In this document: positions 1 through 8,958 of the stretch, piece by piece
How the letters are laid out: every line of letters starts with the position of its first letter
Position numbering within the stretch: the first letter of the stretch is position 1
Assembly: GCA_029975415.1 (NCBI GenBank)
Contig: JARKPE010000007.1
Coordinates: 1-35,504 of the forward strand
Direction: 5' to 3'
Length of the DNA stretch: 35,504 nucleotides
DNA from: Dysgonamonadaceae bacterium
GTDB lineage: Bacteria > Bacteroidota > Bacteroidia > Bacteroidales > Dysgonomonadaceae
The notes under the pieces: generated by a model
Seen by the model: the letters and a program-made list of their open reading frames with translations, nothing else
What the model was told of the DNA's origin: nothing
Database searches by the model: none
Program-made: the position numbers and the translations under genes

Positions 1-933
1 CCGTCAGCTCTCAGATTGGCAATAGATGGTTCGCGATCGCTTCGTTATGGTGAAAATCCACACCAAAAGGGAATTTTCTATGGCGATTTTAATGCTTGCT
101 TCGAACAATTGCATGGAAAAGAGATTTCCTACAATAATCTGCTCGATATCGATGCTGCCGTTTCTCTAATGAATGATTTTGACGAAACTTCCGTTGCAAT
201 TCTCAAGCACAACAATGCTTGCGGTATGGCATCTCGGCCAACGGTTAAAGAGGCATGGCAGGCCGCACTTGAAGCCGATCCGGTTTCAGCCTATGGTGGT
301 ATAGTGATAGCCAATCGAAATATCGATAAAGAGGCCGCTGAGTTGATTAACGAAATTTTTTTCGAAGTAATTATAGCTCCGGAATATAATGATGATGCGC
401 TCGATATTTTGAAACAAAAGAAAAACCGTATAATTTTACGTTATAAATCGGGAACAAATGCTTCTCATTCATTGTCATATCGTTCTGCTTTAAACGGAAT
501 ATTGGCGCAGGAAAAAGATACGAGCGTTCAATCAATATCCGATTTGAAAGTTGTTACACTGACTGCACCTACTTTAGCCGAAATGGAAGACTTGGTTTTT
601 GCCAATAAATTGGTTAAACATACCAAATCGAATGCTATTGTTTTAGCTAAAAATAAACAGCTTATAGCTAGTGGAACTGGGCAAACTTCACGTGTGGATG
701 CACTTCGACAAGCGATCGAAAAAGCCGAATCGTTTCATTTTGATTTACATGGTGCGGTGATGGCTTCGGATGCCTTTTTCCCATTTCCGGATTGTGTGCA
801 GATTGCCCATGAAGCCGGAATTACTGCCGTTGTGCAACCGGGTGGTTCCGTTCGTGATAATGAATCGATTGATTATTGTAACAAACATGGCATAGGTATG
901 GTTGTTACCGGAATTCGTCATTTCAAACATTGA
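1..933 (+). CDS. purH: Bifunctional AICAR formyltransferase / IMP cyclohydrolase, 3' part (5' truncated)
   Basis: PurH performs the last two steps of de novo purine synthesis: formylation of AICAR with 10-formyl-tetrahydrofolate, then cyclisation to IMP. The reading frame is open from the first base, so the gene enters from outside the window and lacks its N-terminal IMP cyclohydrolase domain. About 310 of the usual ~505 residues are present. They begin at the junction into the AICAR transformylase domain (LRYGENPHQKG). The catalytic Lys-His segment (AILKHNNACGMA) and the conserved C-terminus (GGSVRD...GMVVTGIRHFKH) are both visible, so the 3' end is complete. It precedes the mre operon, a neighbour order I recall from Bacteroidales. 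The internal TTG at 16 is not a real start, because homology continues upstream to the window edge. Confidence 0.97.
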   Translation, partial: PSALRLAIDGSRSLRYGENPHQKGIFYGDFNACFEQLHGKEISYNNLLDIDAAVSLMNDFDETSVAILKHNNACGMASRPTVKEAWQAALEADPVSAYGGIVIANRNIDKEAAELINEIFFEVIIAPEYNDDALDILKQKKNRIILRYKSGTNASHSLSYRSALNGILAQEKDTSVQSISDLKVVTLTAPTLAEMEDLVFANKLVKHTKSNAIVLAKNKQLIASGTGQTSRVDALRQAIEKAESFHFDLHGAVMASDAFFPFPDCVQIAHEAGITAVVQPGGSVRDNESIDYCNKHGIGMVVTGIRHFKH

Positions 934-1048
934 CGATTCAAATTTAAAAAAAAAGATGCTAATTTATAAACTATTTATCTGATTGATAGATTTATAAAAA
1001 GAATATTTAAAGCTTTCGGTCAGATTAAAAAATATATACATAACAACT

Positions 1049-2077
1049 ATGGGATTATTTTCATTTACACAGGAACTGGCGATGGACCTCGGAACTGCCA
1101 ATTCCATCATCGTAAACAATGCAGGGAAGATATTACTCGACGAGCCATCGATTGTAGCGCTCGATCGCAAAACAGACAAAATGATTGCACTGGGCGAAAA
1201 AGCAAGGCAAATGCATGGAAAGACGCACGAAAATATTCGTACCGTACGGCCGCTTCGTGACGGCGTGATTGCAGATTTCAATGCTGCAGAGCAAATGATT
1301 AGGGGAATGATTAAGATGGCCAATAAAAATCGTGGAAATGGTTTGTTTTCACCTTCATTACGTATTGTGATCTGCATTCCTTCGGGAAGTACAGAAGTTG
1401 AAATACGTGCCGTAAGGGACTCTGCCGAACATGCAGGTGGGCGAGACGTTTACATGATCTTCGAGCCGATGGCTGCGGCTTTGGGCATAGGTCTCGACGT
1501 AGAAGCTCCCGAAGGAAACATGATTGTGGACATAGGAGGTGGTACTACCGAGATTGCAGTAATTTCTCTCGGCGGAATCGTTTCAAATAAATCTATCAAA
1601 ATTGCAGGGGATGATCTGACTGAGGATATTATGGATTATATGGGTCGTCAACACAATATGAAAGTAGGGGAACGTACGGCAGAACAAATAAAAATGAATG
1701 TTGGTTCGGTTCTTACCGAATTACAAGATCCTCCTGAAGATTTTATCGTGCATGGACCAAATCGAATGACTTCGTTGCCGATGGATGTTCCTGTTTCGTA
1801 TCAGGAAATTGCTCATTGCCTCGAAAAATCGATCTCCAAAGTTGATTCAGCTGTTCTGAGCGCACTCGAGCAAACTCCCCCCGAATTATATGCCGACATC
1901 GTTCGCAATGGCATATATCTCACCGGTGGAGGTGCATTGCTTCGTGGTCTGGACAAACGACTGACCGAAAAGATCGGCATTCCGTTCAAGGTTGTGGACG
2001 ATCCGCTTCATGTTGTTGCTAAAGGCACCGGCATTGCCTTACGCAATATCGACAAGTTTAACTTCCTGATGAGATAA
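1049..2077 (+). CDS. mreB: Rod shape-determining protein MreB (bacterial actin)
   Basis: MreB is an actin-like ATPase that forms short membrane-bound filaments and steers the elongasome (MreCD, PBP2, RodA) for lateral wall synthesis. The 342-residue length is normal. The ATP-binding phosphate-1 loop is at residues 13-19 (DLGTANS) and phosphate-2 is near residues 161-169 (DIGGGTTEI). The adenosine motif LTGGGALLRGL lies near the C-terminus. The N-terminal MGLFSF segment fits an amphipathic membrane-binding end. It is the first gene of mreB-mreC-mreD-mrdA-rodA. The ATG at 1049 gives the family N-terminus. The 115-bp gap after purH is AT-rich and shows no convincing promoter match. Confidence 0.97.
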   Translation: MGLFSFTQELAMDLGTANSIIVNNAGKILLDEPSIVALDRKTDKMIALGEKARQMHGKTHENIRTVRPLRDGVIADFNAAEQMIRGMIKMANKNRGNGLFSPSLRIVICIPSGSTEVEIRAVRDSAEHAGGRDVYMIFEPMAAALGIGLDVEAPEGNMIVDIGGGTTEIAVISLGGIVSNKSIKIAGDDLTEDIMDYMGRQHNMKVGERTAEQIKMNVGSVLTELQDPPEDFIVHGPNRMTSLPMDVPVSYQEIAHCLEKSISKVDSAVLSALEQTPPELYADIVRNGIYLTGGGALLRGLDKRLTEKIGIPFKVVDDPLHVVAKGTGIALRNIDKFNFLMR

Positions 2078-2127
2078 ATTTCGGATTTATTCTTCAAAAA
2101 TATTCGATTTGTTGTTCTTAACGATCT

Positions 2128-2135
2128 TATTTTTG
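2128..2135 (+). promoter_or_regulatory. Possible Bacteroidota -7 element ahead of mreC
   Basis: TATTTTTG matches the Bacteroidota sigma-A -7 consensus TAnnTTTG. A TTTG at 2108-2111 could be the -33 box, but its 16-bp spacer is shorter than the usual 19-21. If real, it would give mreC and the genes after it an internal promoter, with a leader of about 65 nt. Confidence 0.35.
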
Positions 2136-2207
2136 CAACTCAAAAAGGAAAATATAGAACTTTGGAATTTATAAACCGGACGACTGTTAAAAAGTGAATA
2201 GCTTCTC

Positions 2208-3059
2208 ATGCGTAATTTTATCGATTTTCTGATCAAAAAGAGTTCGTGGATATGGGCTATTTTATTAACTGTTGTTAGTTTATATTTGGTATTCACTCAA
2301 AATTCATATCAACGAAGTGTTTACTTGACGTCGGCAAACCGAGTGACGGGTGAGATTTATAAATTTTCCAATCAAATTGAGTCCTATATTCATATGCAAC
2401 GAAATAACCGGCAACTTCTGGAAGAGAATGCCCGCTTGCATAACGAAGTGGAAACTTTGAAAAGTGTTTTAACCGGTTTCGCAACGGATTCAATCTATTA
2501 TGGTCATGCTTTTGCGAACGATACTGCGCGACCGCCGCAGTTCGATTTTATACCGGCTACGGTAGTGAATAAGAGCATTTCGGGGGTTAATAATTTTCTC
2601 ACTCTTGACAAGGGACTGCTTGATGGCGTAAAATCTGATATGGGGGTAATTTCTCAAACGGGAATAGTTGGCGTCATTTTTAATGTTTCAGATCATTTTT
2701 CGGTTGTAATTCCTGTCGTCAATCCAAAATTCAGAGTGAGTGCCAAAATAAAAAATTCAGAGAATTCGGGATCCCTTGGATGGTCGGGCCCCGAATTAAA
2801 TATAGCTCAACTCGAACAACTCCCAAAGCATGAACCTTTTCGTTCGGGTGATACGGTAGTAACGAGTTACTCACGTATATTCCCAAAAGATTTAGTGATT
2901 GGATATACTGTTTCTGTAGCAAAATCTAAGGATGATAATTTCAATTCGTTCAATATTGAGCTTGCATCCGATTTTCACAGCTTGCAGCATGTAATGATCA
3001 TTCGCGACCGATTTTTTGATGAGCAGCGTAAACTTGAAGAATCTATCAGCATTCCATGA
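2208..3059 (+). CDS. mreC: Rod shape-determining protein MreC
   Basis: MreC is a bitopic inner-membrane protein. Its periplasmic beta domains activate PBP2 and link it to MreB. In this 283-residue protein a single N-terminal transmembrane helix (about residues 14-30) is followed by a short coiled coil (about 60-85, QRNNRQLLEENARLHNEVET). The MreC beta-domain core comes next, with ATVVNKSISGVNNFLTLDKG and GVISQTGIVGVIFNVSDHFS. It lies 130 bp after mreB and overlaps mreD by an ATGA (3056-3059), which suggests translational coupling. The ATG at 2208 places the membrane helix correctly. Confidence 0.95.
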   Translation: MRNFIDFLIKKSSWIWAILLTVVSLYLVFTQNSYQRSVYLTSANRVTGEIYKFSNQIESYIHMQRNNRQLLEENARLHNEVETLKSVLTGFATDSIYYGHAFANDTARPPQFDFIPATVVNKSISGVNNFLTLDKGLLDGVKSDMGVISQTGIVGVIFNVSDHFSVVIPVVNPKFRVSAKIKNSENSGSLGWSGPELNIAQLEQLPKHEPFRSGDTVVTSYSRIFPKDLVIGYTVSVAKSKDDNFNSFNIELASDFHSLQHVMIIRDRFFDEQRKLEESISIP

Positions 3060-3574
3060 AGGTATCAATGATATTTGAAATAGTGCTTTTTGTAGTTCTA
3101 ATCGCTTTTCAAACTACAATTTTTAGCCGAATTAGCGTTTTTGGCGTAGCTACACCCATCCTTTATGTTTATTTTCTGATAAAATTGCCGATAGGCAGAA
3201 ATGTGTTTTATGTCATCACCTCCGGATTTTTGATGGGACTTATTATTGATATTTTTTTGAATACTCCGGGAATGAATGCTGCTGCAACCACCATAATTGC
3301 TGCATTACGCAAACCATTGCTCAATGTTTTTTTCTCTCGCGACGATTATGAAGAATTTGTTCCAAGTATTTATTCTTCAACCAAATCGTTTGTTCGTTTT
3401 GTTATTATCATAACGATCATGCATCAAACGCTGCTGTTTTTCATCGAAGCATTCACTTTTTTCAATTTATCATACACAATTGTTCGCATCTTTGCATCAT
3501 CGGCGCTCACACTCGTTACGATTTTTGCACTGGATGGCTTAATGTACAGGAAATCAAGTGGAATACAGGCCTGA
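3056..3574 (+). CDS. mreD: Rod shape-determining protein MreD
   Basis: MreD is a small polytopic inner-membrane partner of MreC in the elongasome. The 172-residue product is almost wholly hydrophobic, with about five or six predicted membrane segments. It carries the conserved-looking stretch GFLMGLIIDIFLNTPGMNAAA. Sequence conservation in this family is low, so the call rests on topology, length and position between mreC and the PBP2 gene. Its start overlaps the mreC stop by 4 nt, and its 3' end overlaps the PBP2 start by 17 nt. Confidence 0.9.
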   Translation: MKVSMIFEIVLFVVLIAFQTTIFSRISVFGVATPILYVYFLIKLPIGRNVFYVITSGFLMGLIIDIFLNTPGMNAAATTIIAALRKPLLNVFFSRDDYEEFVPSIYSSTKSFVRFVIIITIMHQTLLFFIEAFTFFNLSYTIVRIFASSALTLVTIFALDGLMYRKSSGIQA

Positions 3575-5465
3575 TAATTTGTTTCAAAACCGAAAATTTG
3601 TCATCGGCGGCATTGCCATAGCCGTTGTATTGCTTTATATTATCCAGCTTTTTCGATTACAAGTTCTTAGTCCTGAATACAGGAAGTTTGCTGACAGCAA
3701 TGCTTTTTTTCGTAAGACTTTATACCCTGCAAGAGGTTCTATTTACGATAGAAACGGAAGACTCATTGTTTTTAACGAGCCTACTTACGATATAATGATG
3801 AATGTGAGAGAAATGACGGCGGGTGATTTTGATACGCTTGATTTTTGCCGTGTGCTCGATATCGATAAGATGAAGTTTGAACAGCTCATGTCCGACATGA
3901 AAGACCGTCGTAAAAATCCGGGATATTCGTCCTATACGCCACAATTATTTATCTCGCAACTTGATGTCAGAGAATTTGGCTTGTTGCAGGAGAAACTGTA
4001 TAAATTTCCGGGTGTATATATACAAAATCGCACTCGCCGTCAGTACAAATATCCGAATATGGGATTAATTCTTGGATATATTGCAGAAGTTGATAAGAAC
4101 AAACTGGATTCGGATCCTTATTATGTCAGAGGCGATTATGCCGGAAAATCCGGAATAGAACGATTTTATGAAGAGGATTTACGAGGCGTAAAAGGCGTGG
4201 AGATACTCTTGCGCGATTCCAAAGGTCGAATTCAGGGAAAATACAATAACGGAGCCGATGACAAAGCCCCTCAGTCGGGACGAGATTTGATGTTGGGTAT
4301 CGATATCGATCTGCAGGCTTATGGCGAATATTTGATGCAGAACAAAATTGGTGCAATCGTGATGATTGAGCCTCAAACAGGAGAAATTTTATGTATGATT
4401 GCGTCTCCTTCCTACGATCCATCTCTTCTTACAGGGAAAGATTTTGGAAAAAATTATTTGGAATTGGAACGAAATCCGTACAAACCACTCATTAATAGAG
4501 CAGTATCGGGTATGTATCCACCCGGATCAACTTTTAAGCCGTCGCAAGGAGCGATTTTTCTTCAAGAAAATATTATAAATATCCAAACTCAATTTAGTTG
4601 TTATCACGGATATCCGCCATTAGGTGGTCGCCCGGCATGTCACGGTCATCCTTCTCCTCTCTCCATAGTGCCTGCATTGGCTACTTCCTGCAATTCATTT
4701 TTTTGTTATGGACTCAACGCGATGCTTAGCAATAGGGAGCATTATTCGTCGCAAGATCAGGCTTTCGATATTTGGGGAAATTATTTATCGAATATGGGTT
4801 ACGGCCGTAGATTGGGAGTTGATCTTCCTTCTGAAAAAACGGGATTTATACCAAACAATAAATTTTACAATAAACTCTGGAAAGGTAATTGGAACGCTAA
4901 TCGGGTGATTTCGATTGCTATCGGACAAGGTGAAATTTTAGCTACTCCCTTGCAAATAGCTAATTTTGCTGCCATTGTAGCCAATAGAGGTTATTATTAT
5001 GCTCCACATGTTGTGCGTCAACGCAAAGGAGTTGCGCTCGATTCCCTTTACTGCAGGAGAAACGAATCGGGAATTGATAAATCGGTTTTCGATATAATTG
5101 CAGATGGAATGGCTAATGCGGTAACTTCAGGTACATGTAGAGCCGCTAACTTGGGAACGGATATTCAGGTTTGTGGAAAAACGGGAACGGCTGAAAATCC
5201 ACATGGTGACGATCATTCGCTTTTTATGGCGTTTGCTCCGAAAAATGACCCGAAAGTAGCAATAGCGGTTGTCGTTGAGAATGGAGGATTTGGTGCGCGT
5301 AATGCAGTGCCTATTGGACGCCTTATGTTGCAAAAATATTTTCGTGATTCAATTCCCGAAAGTGATAAGTGGATTGAAGAGCAGATTGCTTCACGAGAGA
5401 TCTTACCTTTCGTTTATCAAAAAAAGGCAATCATCAAAGCGCACTCCTCCATAGCCAATCAGTAA
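3558..5465 (+). CDS. mrdA: Penicillin-binding protein 2 (elongasome DD-transpeptidase)
   Basis: This class B PBP cross-links peptidoglycan during elongation and pairs with the RodA glycosyltransferase. The 635-residue protein has one N-terminal membrane anchor (about 14-34) and a dimerisation/pedestal domain from about residue 50 (YPARGSIYDRNGRLI). The transpeptidase domain carries all three active-site motifs: SxxK at 324-327 (STFK, nucleophile S324), SxN at 377-379 (SCN) and KTGT at 541-544. Translation probably begins at the GTG at 3558, inside the mreD coding end, because that codon places the anchor normally. The 17-nt overlap suggests coupling. Beta-lactams are the known inhibitors of the family. 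Confidence 0.95.
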   Translation: MEYRPDNLFQNRKFVIGGIAIAVVLLYIIQLFRLQVLSPEYRKFADSNAFFRKTLYPARGSIYDRNGRLIVFNEPTYDIMMNVREMTAGDFDTLDFCRVLDIDKMKFEQLMSDMKDRRKNPGYSSYTPQLFISQLDVREFGLLQEKLYKFPGVYIQNRTRRQYKYPNMGLILGYIAEVDKNKLDSDPYYVRGDYAGKSGIERFYEEDLRGVKGVEILLRDSKGRIQGKYNNGADDKAPQSGRDLMLGIDIDLQAYGEYLMQNKIGAIVMIEPQTGEILCMIASPSYDPSLLTGKDFGKNYLELERNPYKPLINRAVSGMYPPGSTFKPSQGAIFLQENIINIQTQFSCYHGYPPLGGRPACHGHPSPLSIVPALATSCNSFFCYGLNAMLSNREHYSSQDQAFDIWGNYLSNMGYGRRLGVDLPSEKTGFIPNNKFYNKLWKGNWNANRVISIAIGQGEILATPLQIANFAAIVANRGYYYAPHVVRQRKGVALDSLYCRRNESGIDKSVFDIIADGMANAVTSGTCRAANLGTDIQVCGKTGTAENPHGDDHSLFMAFAPKNDPKVAIAVVVENGGFGARNAVPIGRLMLQKYFRDSIPESDKWIEEQIASREILPFVYQKKAIIKAHSSIANQ

Positions 5466-5479
5466 TTGAGACAAAGGGG

Positions 5480-6934
5480 ATGTATAACGTATCTAACGAA
5501 ACAATAGACAGAGGCAGAATCGACTGGTTTACGGCCGGTTTGTACCTCGTTTTTTTGTTTTTGGGTTGGTTGAGTGTTTATGCTGCCAGCTATGATTTGG
5601 AAAATGCCAAAAGCATCTTCGATCTTTCCGGAAGAGCAGGAATGCAGCTGATTTGGATTGGCACATCGCTTATGTTGGCTTTTGCTCTCATGAAAAGCGA
5701 TACAGGTTTTTTTGAGACCTATGCTTTTGTTTTTTACGTTTTTGGTATTATATTGTTAATCTTGACACTGGCTATAGCTCCCGAAATCAAAGGATCTCGA
5801 TCATGGCTGGTATTGGGACCGGTGAGATTGCAGCCGGCCGAGTTTATGAAGTTTGTCATTGCCCTTGCGCTTGCCCGTGTCTTCAATACTTATGGATTTC
5901 GACTTTTAGAGAGAAAGAATTTATTACTTGTGTTGGCCATCATACTATTGCCTACAGCATTGGTAATTGCACAAAGTGAAACCGGTACGGCATTGGTTTA
6001 TTTGAGTTTATTTCTGGTACTTTTTCGGGAAGGAATGCCCGGTGCAGTTCTTTTGATTGGGGTTGCACTGGTTTTGTATTTCGTATTGGGTATAAAATTT
6101 TCCGATATACCAATGGGATCTTTTTCTCGAGGTGAATTTATTTCGATTTTGTTGATTATTCTTTTCTCTGCCGGCATGGTATGGAGTTATATGAAACGAA
6201 AAGAAGTGCTTTCTTTCATGCTTGGAATTCCTTTTGTTATTTTTCTGATTGCGTTAATCGTCAGCTTTTTCGAAATAGAAATTGATTATGGTCTTGTTGC
6301 CCTTATAGCTTTGTGTGGCGTCTTTCTTTATATATTATATTTGGCTCTTCGGTTTCGAAAAAGAACTTATCTTCTTATTTTGATTTTCATGGCAGGATCT
6401 TTTGCTTTTCTCGAATCAGCCGAATATATGTTCAATGATGTTCTTAAACCACACCAACAGATGCGTATCAAAGTTACTCTTGGTATGGAACGCGATTTAC
6501 AGGGTGCTGGTTATCACGTGGAACAATCGAAAATAGCTATTGGGTCAGGCGGTCTGTGGGGTAAAGGATTTCTTAATGGAACTCAAACAAAATTGAAATA
6601 TGTTCCCGAGCAGGATACCGATTTCATCTTCTGTACCATCGGGGAGGAAATGGGATTTATCGGATCATCGATTATTTTGCTGCTCTATCTTATATTCATT
6701 CTTCGGCTTATTTATCTTGCCGAAAGGCAGACTTCTGTTTTTGGTCGTGTGTATGGATATTGTGTGGCGTCAATCTTTATTTTTCACGTGATGGTGAATA
6801 TCGGTATGGTTGTTGGCATTTTGCCGGTTATAGGCATTCCGTTGCCTTTTTTCAGTTATGGAGGTTCGTCGCTCTGGGGCTTTACGATTCTCTTGTTTAT
6901 TTTTTTACGTTTGGACAAAAATAGAAGAGTTTGA
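5480..6934 (+). CDS. rodA: Rod shape-determining protein RodA (SEDS peptidoglycan glycosyltransferase)
   Basis: RodA polymerises lipid II into glycan strands with PBP2. Family signatures are visible: GSRSWLVLGPVRLQPAEFMK early, the QSETGTALVY segment, GSGGLWGKGF with VPEQDTDFIF, and the C-terminal GIPLPFFSYGGSS. At 484 residues it is clearly longer than the roughly 370-residue enterobacterial RodA. The extra length sits between about residues 190 and 310 and adds hydrophobic segments in mid-protein; I recall similar lengths in Bacteroidota. It follows mrdA by 14 bp. A purine-rich AAAGGGG directly abuts the ATG, too close for an ordinary Shine-Dalgarno spacing. Confidence 0.95.
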   Translation: MYNVSNETIDRGRIDWFTAGLYLVFLFLGWLSVYAASYDLENAKSIFDLSGRAGMQLIWIGTSLMLAFALMKSDTGFFETYAFVFYVFGIILLILTLAIAPEIKGSRSWLVLGPVRLQPAEFMKFVIALALARVFNTYGFRLLERKNLLLVLAIILLPTALVIAQSETGTALVYLSLFLVLFREGMPGAVLLIGVALVLYFVLGIKFSDIPMGSFSRGEFISILLIILFSAGMVWSYMKRKEVLSFMLGIPFVIFLIALIVSFFEIEIDYGLVALIALCGVFLYILYLALRFRKRTYLLILIFMAGSFAFLESAEYMFNDVLKPHQQMRIKVTLGMERDLQGAGYHVEQSKIAIGSGGLWGKGFLNGTQTKLKYVPEQDTDFIFCTIGEEMGFIGSSIILLLYLIFILRLIYLAERQTSVFGRVYGYCVASIFIFHVMVNIGMVVGILPVIGIPLPFFSYGGSSLWGFTILLFIFLRLDKNRRV

Positions 6935-6995
6935 TGACTTGAAGCAATTTATAATCATTCAGATGCAGAGTTATTGTTAATTGGGGAATGATGTA

Positions 6996-7694
6996 ATGAA
7001 AAGTATCTTCGAAATTAAACCTATTGCCCGCATCCGCACTGATTTTCCGAGCAAATTCGGAATACCGCGTCAGAGTGGAATGGTGGAATCGCTTGAAGGA
7101 ACAATCGTTTTCGAACCTGAATATCGAAATCGCGAGTCTCTGCGAGGATTGGAAAATTACTCCCATTTGTGGCTTATTTGGGGGTTTTCTAAAACTGTTT
7201 GTGAAGATTGGTCGCCGACAGTTCGTCCTCCCCGTTTGGGAGGAAATATTCGTATGGGAATTTTTGCAACCCGATCTCCTTTTAGACCCAATCCTATCGG
7301 ACTTTCATGTGTGCGACTCGAAAAGATAAGATTGAATACTTCCTTCGGTCCGGAGATTCAGGTTTCGGGAATTGATATGATGGATGGAACTCCTATTTTC
7401 GATATTAAACCCTACCTGCCTTATGCCGATTGCAGATTCGATGCTACGGGAGGATTTACCGACAATATTCGAATGCAAGTTTTGCAATTGCATGTTGCTT
7501 CTGAATTGTTAAACCGAATTCCTCTCGAAAAACAAAAAGCCTTATTGAGTACACTTTCACTTGATCCTCGACCTTCTTATCAAAACGATTCAGATAGAAT
7601 ATATGGATTTTTGTTTTCTGATTTCGAAATCAGATTTTCGGTGAAAGAACAAGAAATATTCGTGGTGGACATTATCCCCTTAAAAGATAAATAG
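6996..7694 (+). CDS. trmO: tRNA (t6A37) N6-methyltransferase TrmO (TsaA/YaeB family)
   Basis: TrmO uses S-adenosylmethionine to methylate N6-threonylcarbamoyladenosine at position 37 of certain tRNAs. The family hallmark ATRSPFRPNPIG is at residues 91-102. The N-terminal part (IARIRTDFPSKFGIPRQSG) and the block GIDMMDGTPIFDIKPYLPYAD also fit the family. I chose the ATG at 6996 (232 residues) over an in-frame TTG at 6981, because homology begins with MKSIFEIKPIARI and GGGG lies about 10 nt upstream of this ATG. The C-terminal ~80 residues correspond to the extra domain seen in longer members. It lies 61 bp after rodA and may share its transcript. Confidence 0.9.
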   Translation: MKSIFEIKPIARIRTDFPSKFGIPRQSGMVESLEGTIVFEPEYRNRESLRGLENYSHLWLIWGFSKTVCEDWSPTVRPPRLGGNIRMGIFATRSPFRPNPIGLSCVRLEKIRLNTSFGPEIQVSGIDMMDGTPIFDIKPYLPYADCRFDATGGFTDNIRMQVLQLHVASELLNRIPLEKQKALLSTLSLDPRPSYQNDSDRIYGFLFSDFEIRFSVKEQEIFVVDIIPLKDK

Positions 7695-7759
7695 TCGAAC
7701 CATATTTTTAGTGAAACGTTAATACAATCAAAAATTGATATCGATAAAAAACAACAAAA

Positions 7760-8935
7760 ATGGGAATTATTAGAAGCATACTCGACACCGATCTCTATAA
7801 ATTTACTACAAGCTACGCTTATTCGAAACTTTTCCCTCGTGCTTATGGCGAATTTGAGTTTGTCGATCGCAGCAACGGCGATTATCCTGACGGTTTCGAT
7901 CAGTTATTACGCAACGAATTGGAAGAGATGAGCAAACTGTATCTGACCGCTGAAGAAGAAAAGTTTGTGCGAACCAAAATGCCGTATCTACCGCCTACTT
8001 ATATCGATTTTCTGAAAGGATATCGTTTTGATCCTTCGGAGGTGACGGTTAGGATGGAAAATCACAAACTTCACATCAGTGCTTCTGGATTGCTCTATCG
8101 TATTACACTTTGGGAAACTCCGATTTTGGCTACAGTGTCGGAACTTTATTTCCGCACAACAGGTCAAACTCCCGATTTGCATTACATGGAACAGGCCGCA
8201 ATCGAAAAAGCCCACAAGATGAAAGAAAACGGTATCGTTTTTTCGCTTTTCGGAATGAGACGTCGTTTCAGCTTCGATGTGGAAGATCGCGTTACGGAAT
8301 TGCTCAAACAAAATGCCGGCTACAGTTTCTTCGGCACGAGCAATGTGTATCTTGCTTTCAAACATAATGTGAATATTTCGGGAACGCATCCCCATGAATG
8401 GGTGCAGTTTCACGGTTCGATATACGGATATAAAATGGCCAACTATATGTCGATGGAAGATTGGATCAACGTTTACGATGGCGATTTGGGAACAGTACTT
8501 ACCGATACCTACACTACGGATGTGTTCCTGCGAAATTTCAGTAAAAAGCATGCTGCTCTTTTCACAAGTCTTCGCCAAGATAGTGGCGATCCTTTTTTGT
8601 TTACCGATAAGGTAATCAAGCGTTACGAAGAGTTGAAAGTGAATCCAAAGCTGAAATATATTGTTTTTTCGGACAGTCTGAATGTCGATAAGGCTATCGA
8701 AATCAAAAACTATTGTGGCGATCGGATAGGTGCAACTTTTGGCATCGGCACAAATCTGACTAACGACGTTGGCAATGATATCAAGGGTATGAATATTGTG
8801 ATGAAACTTTTTCGTTGCAAAATGACAGCCAAAGAACCGTGGCAGGAATGCATCAAATTGTCGGATGTGGATGGAAAACACACGGGGAGCGAAAAGGAGA
8901 TTCTTTTGGCTCAACAAACCTTGGGGTTGATTTGA
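7760..8935 (+). CDS. pncB: Nicotinate phosphoribosyltransferase
   Basis: PncB joins nicotinate to PRPP, using ATP, to make nicotinate mononucleotide in NAD salvage. The 391-residue length is typical. The N-terminal SILDTDLYKFTTSYA and the GTHPHEW motif at 208-214 (containing the histidine phosphorylated in this family) are visible. The PRPP-site segment LRQDSGDP and the IVFSDSLNVDKA block are also present. Its substrate PRPP is made by Prs, encoded at the far end of the window. It converges with hemW, with only 23 bp between the two stop codons. A 309-residue reverse-strand frame lies opposite and is regarded as a shadow. Confidence 0.95.
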   Translation: MGIIRSILDTDLYKFTTSYAYSKLFPRAYGEFEFVDRSNGDYPDGFDQLLRNELEEMSKLYLTAEEEKFVRTKMPYLPPTYIDFLKGYRFDPSEVTVRMENHKLHISASGLLYRITLWETPILATVSELYFRTTGQTPDLHYMEQAAIEKAHKMKENGIVFSLFGMRRRFSFDVEDRVTELLKQNAGYSFFGTSNVYLAFKHNVNISGTHPHEWVQFHGSIYGYKMANYMSMEDWINVYDGDLGTVLTDTYTTDVFLRNFSKKHAALFTSLRQDSGDPFLFTDKVIKRYEELKVNPKLKYIVFSDSLNVDKAIEIKNYCGDRIGATFGIGTNLTNDVGNDIKGMNIVMKLFRCKMTAKEPWQECIKLSDVDGKHTGSEKEILLAQQTLGLI

Positions 8936-8958
8936 AAATGATTGCGATGAATTTTATT

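Noticed and set aside
7988-8917. A 309-residue open frame on the reverse strand, opposite pncB
   Set aside because: It lies wholly within a clearly recognised nicotinate phosphoribosyltransferase gene, has no recognisable domain, and its Cys/His/Ile-rich composition is what an antisense reading of a coding frame gives.
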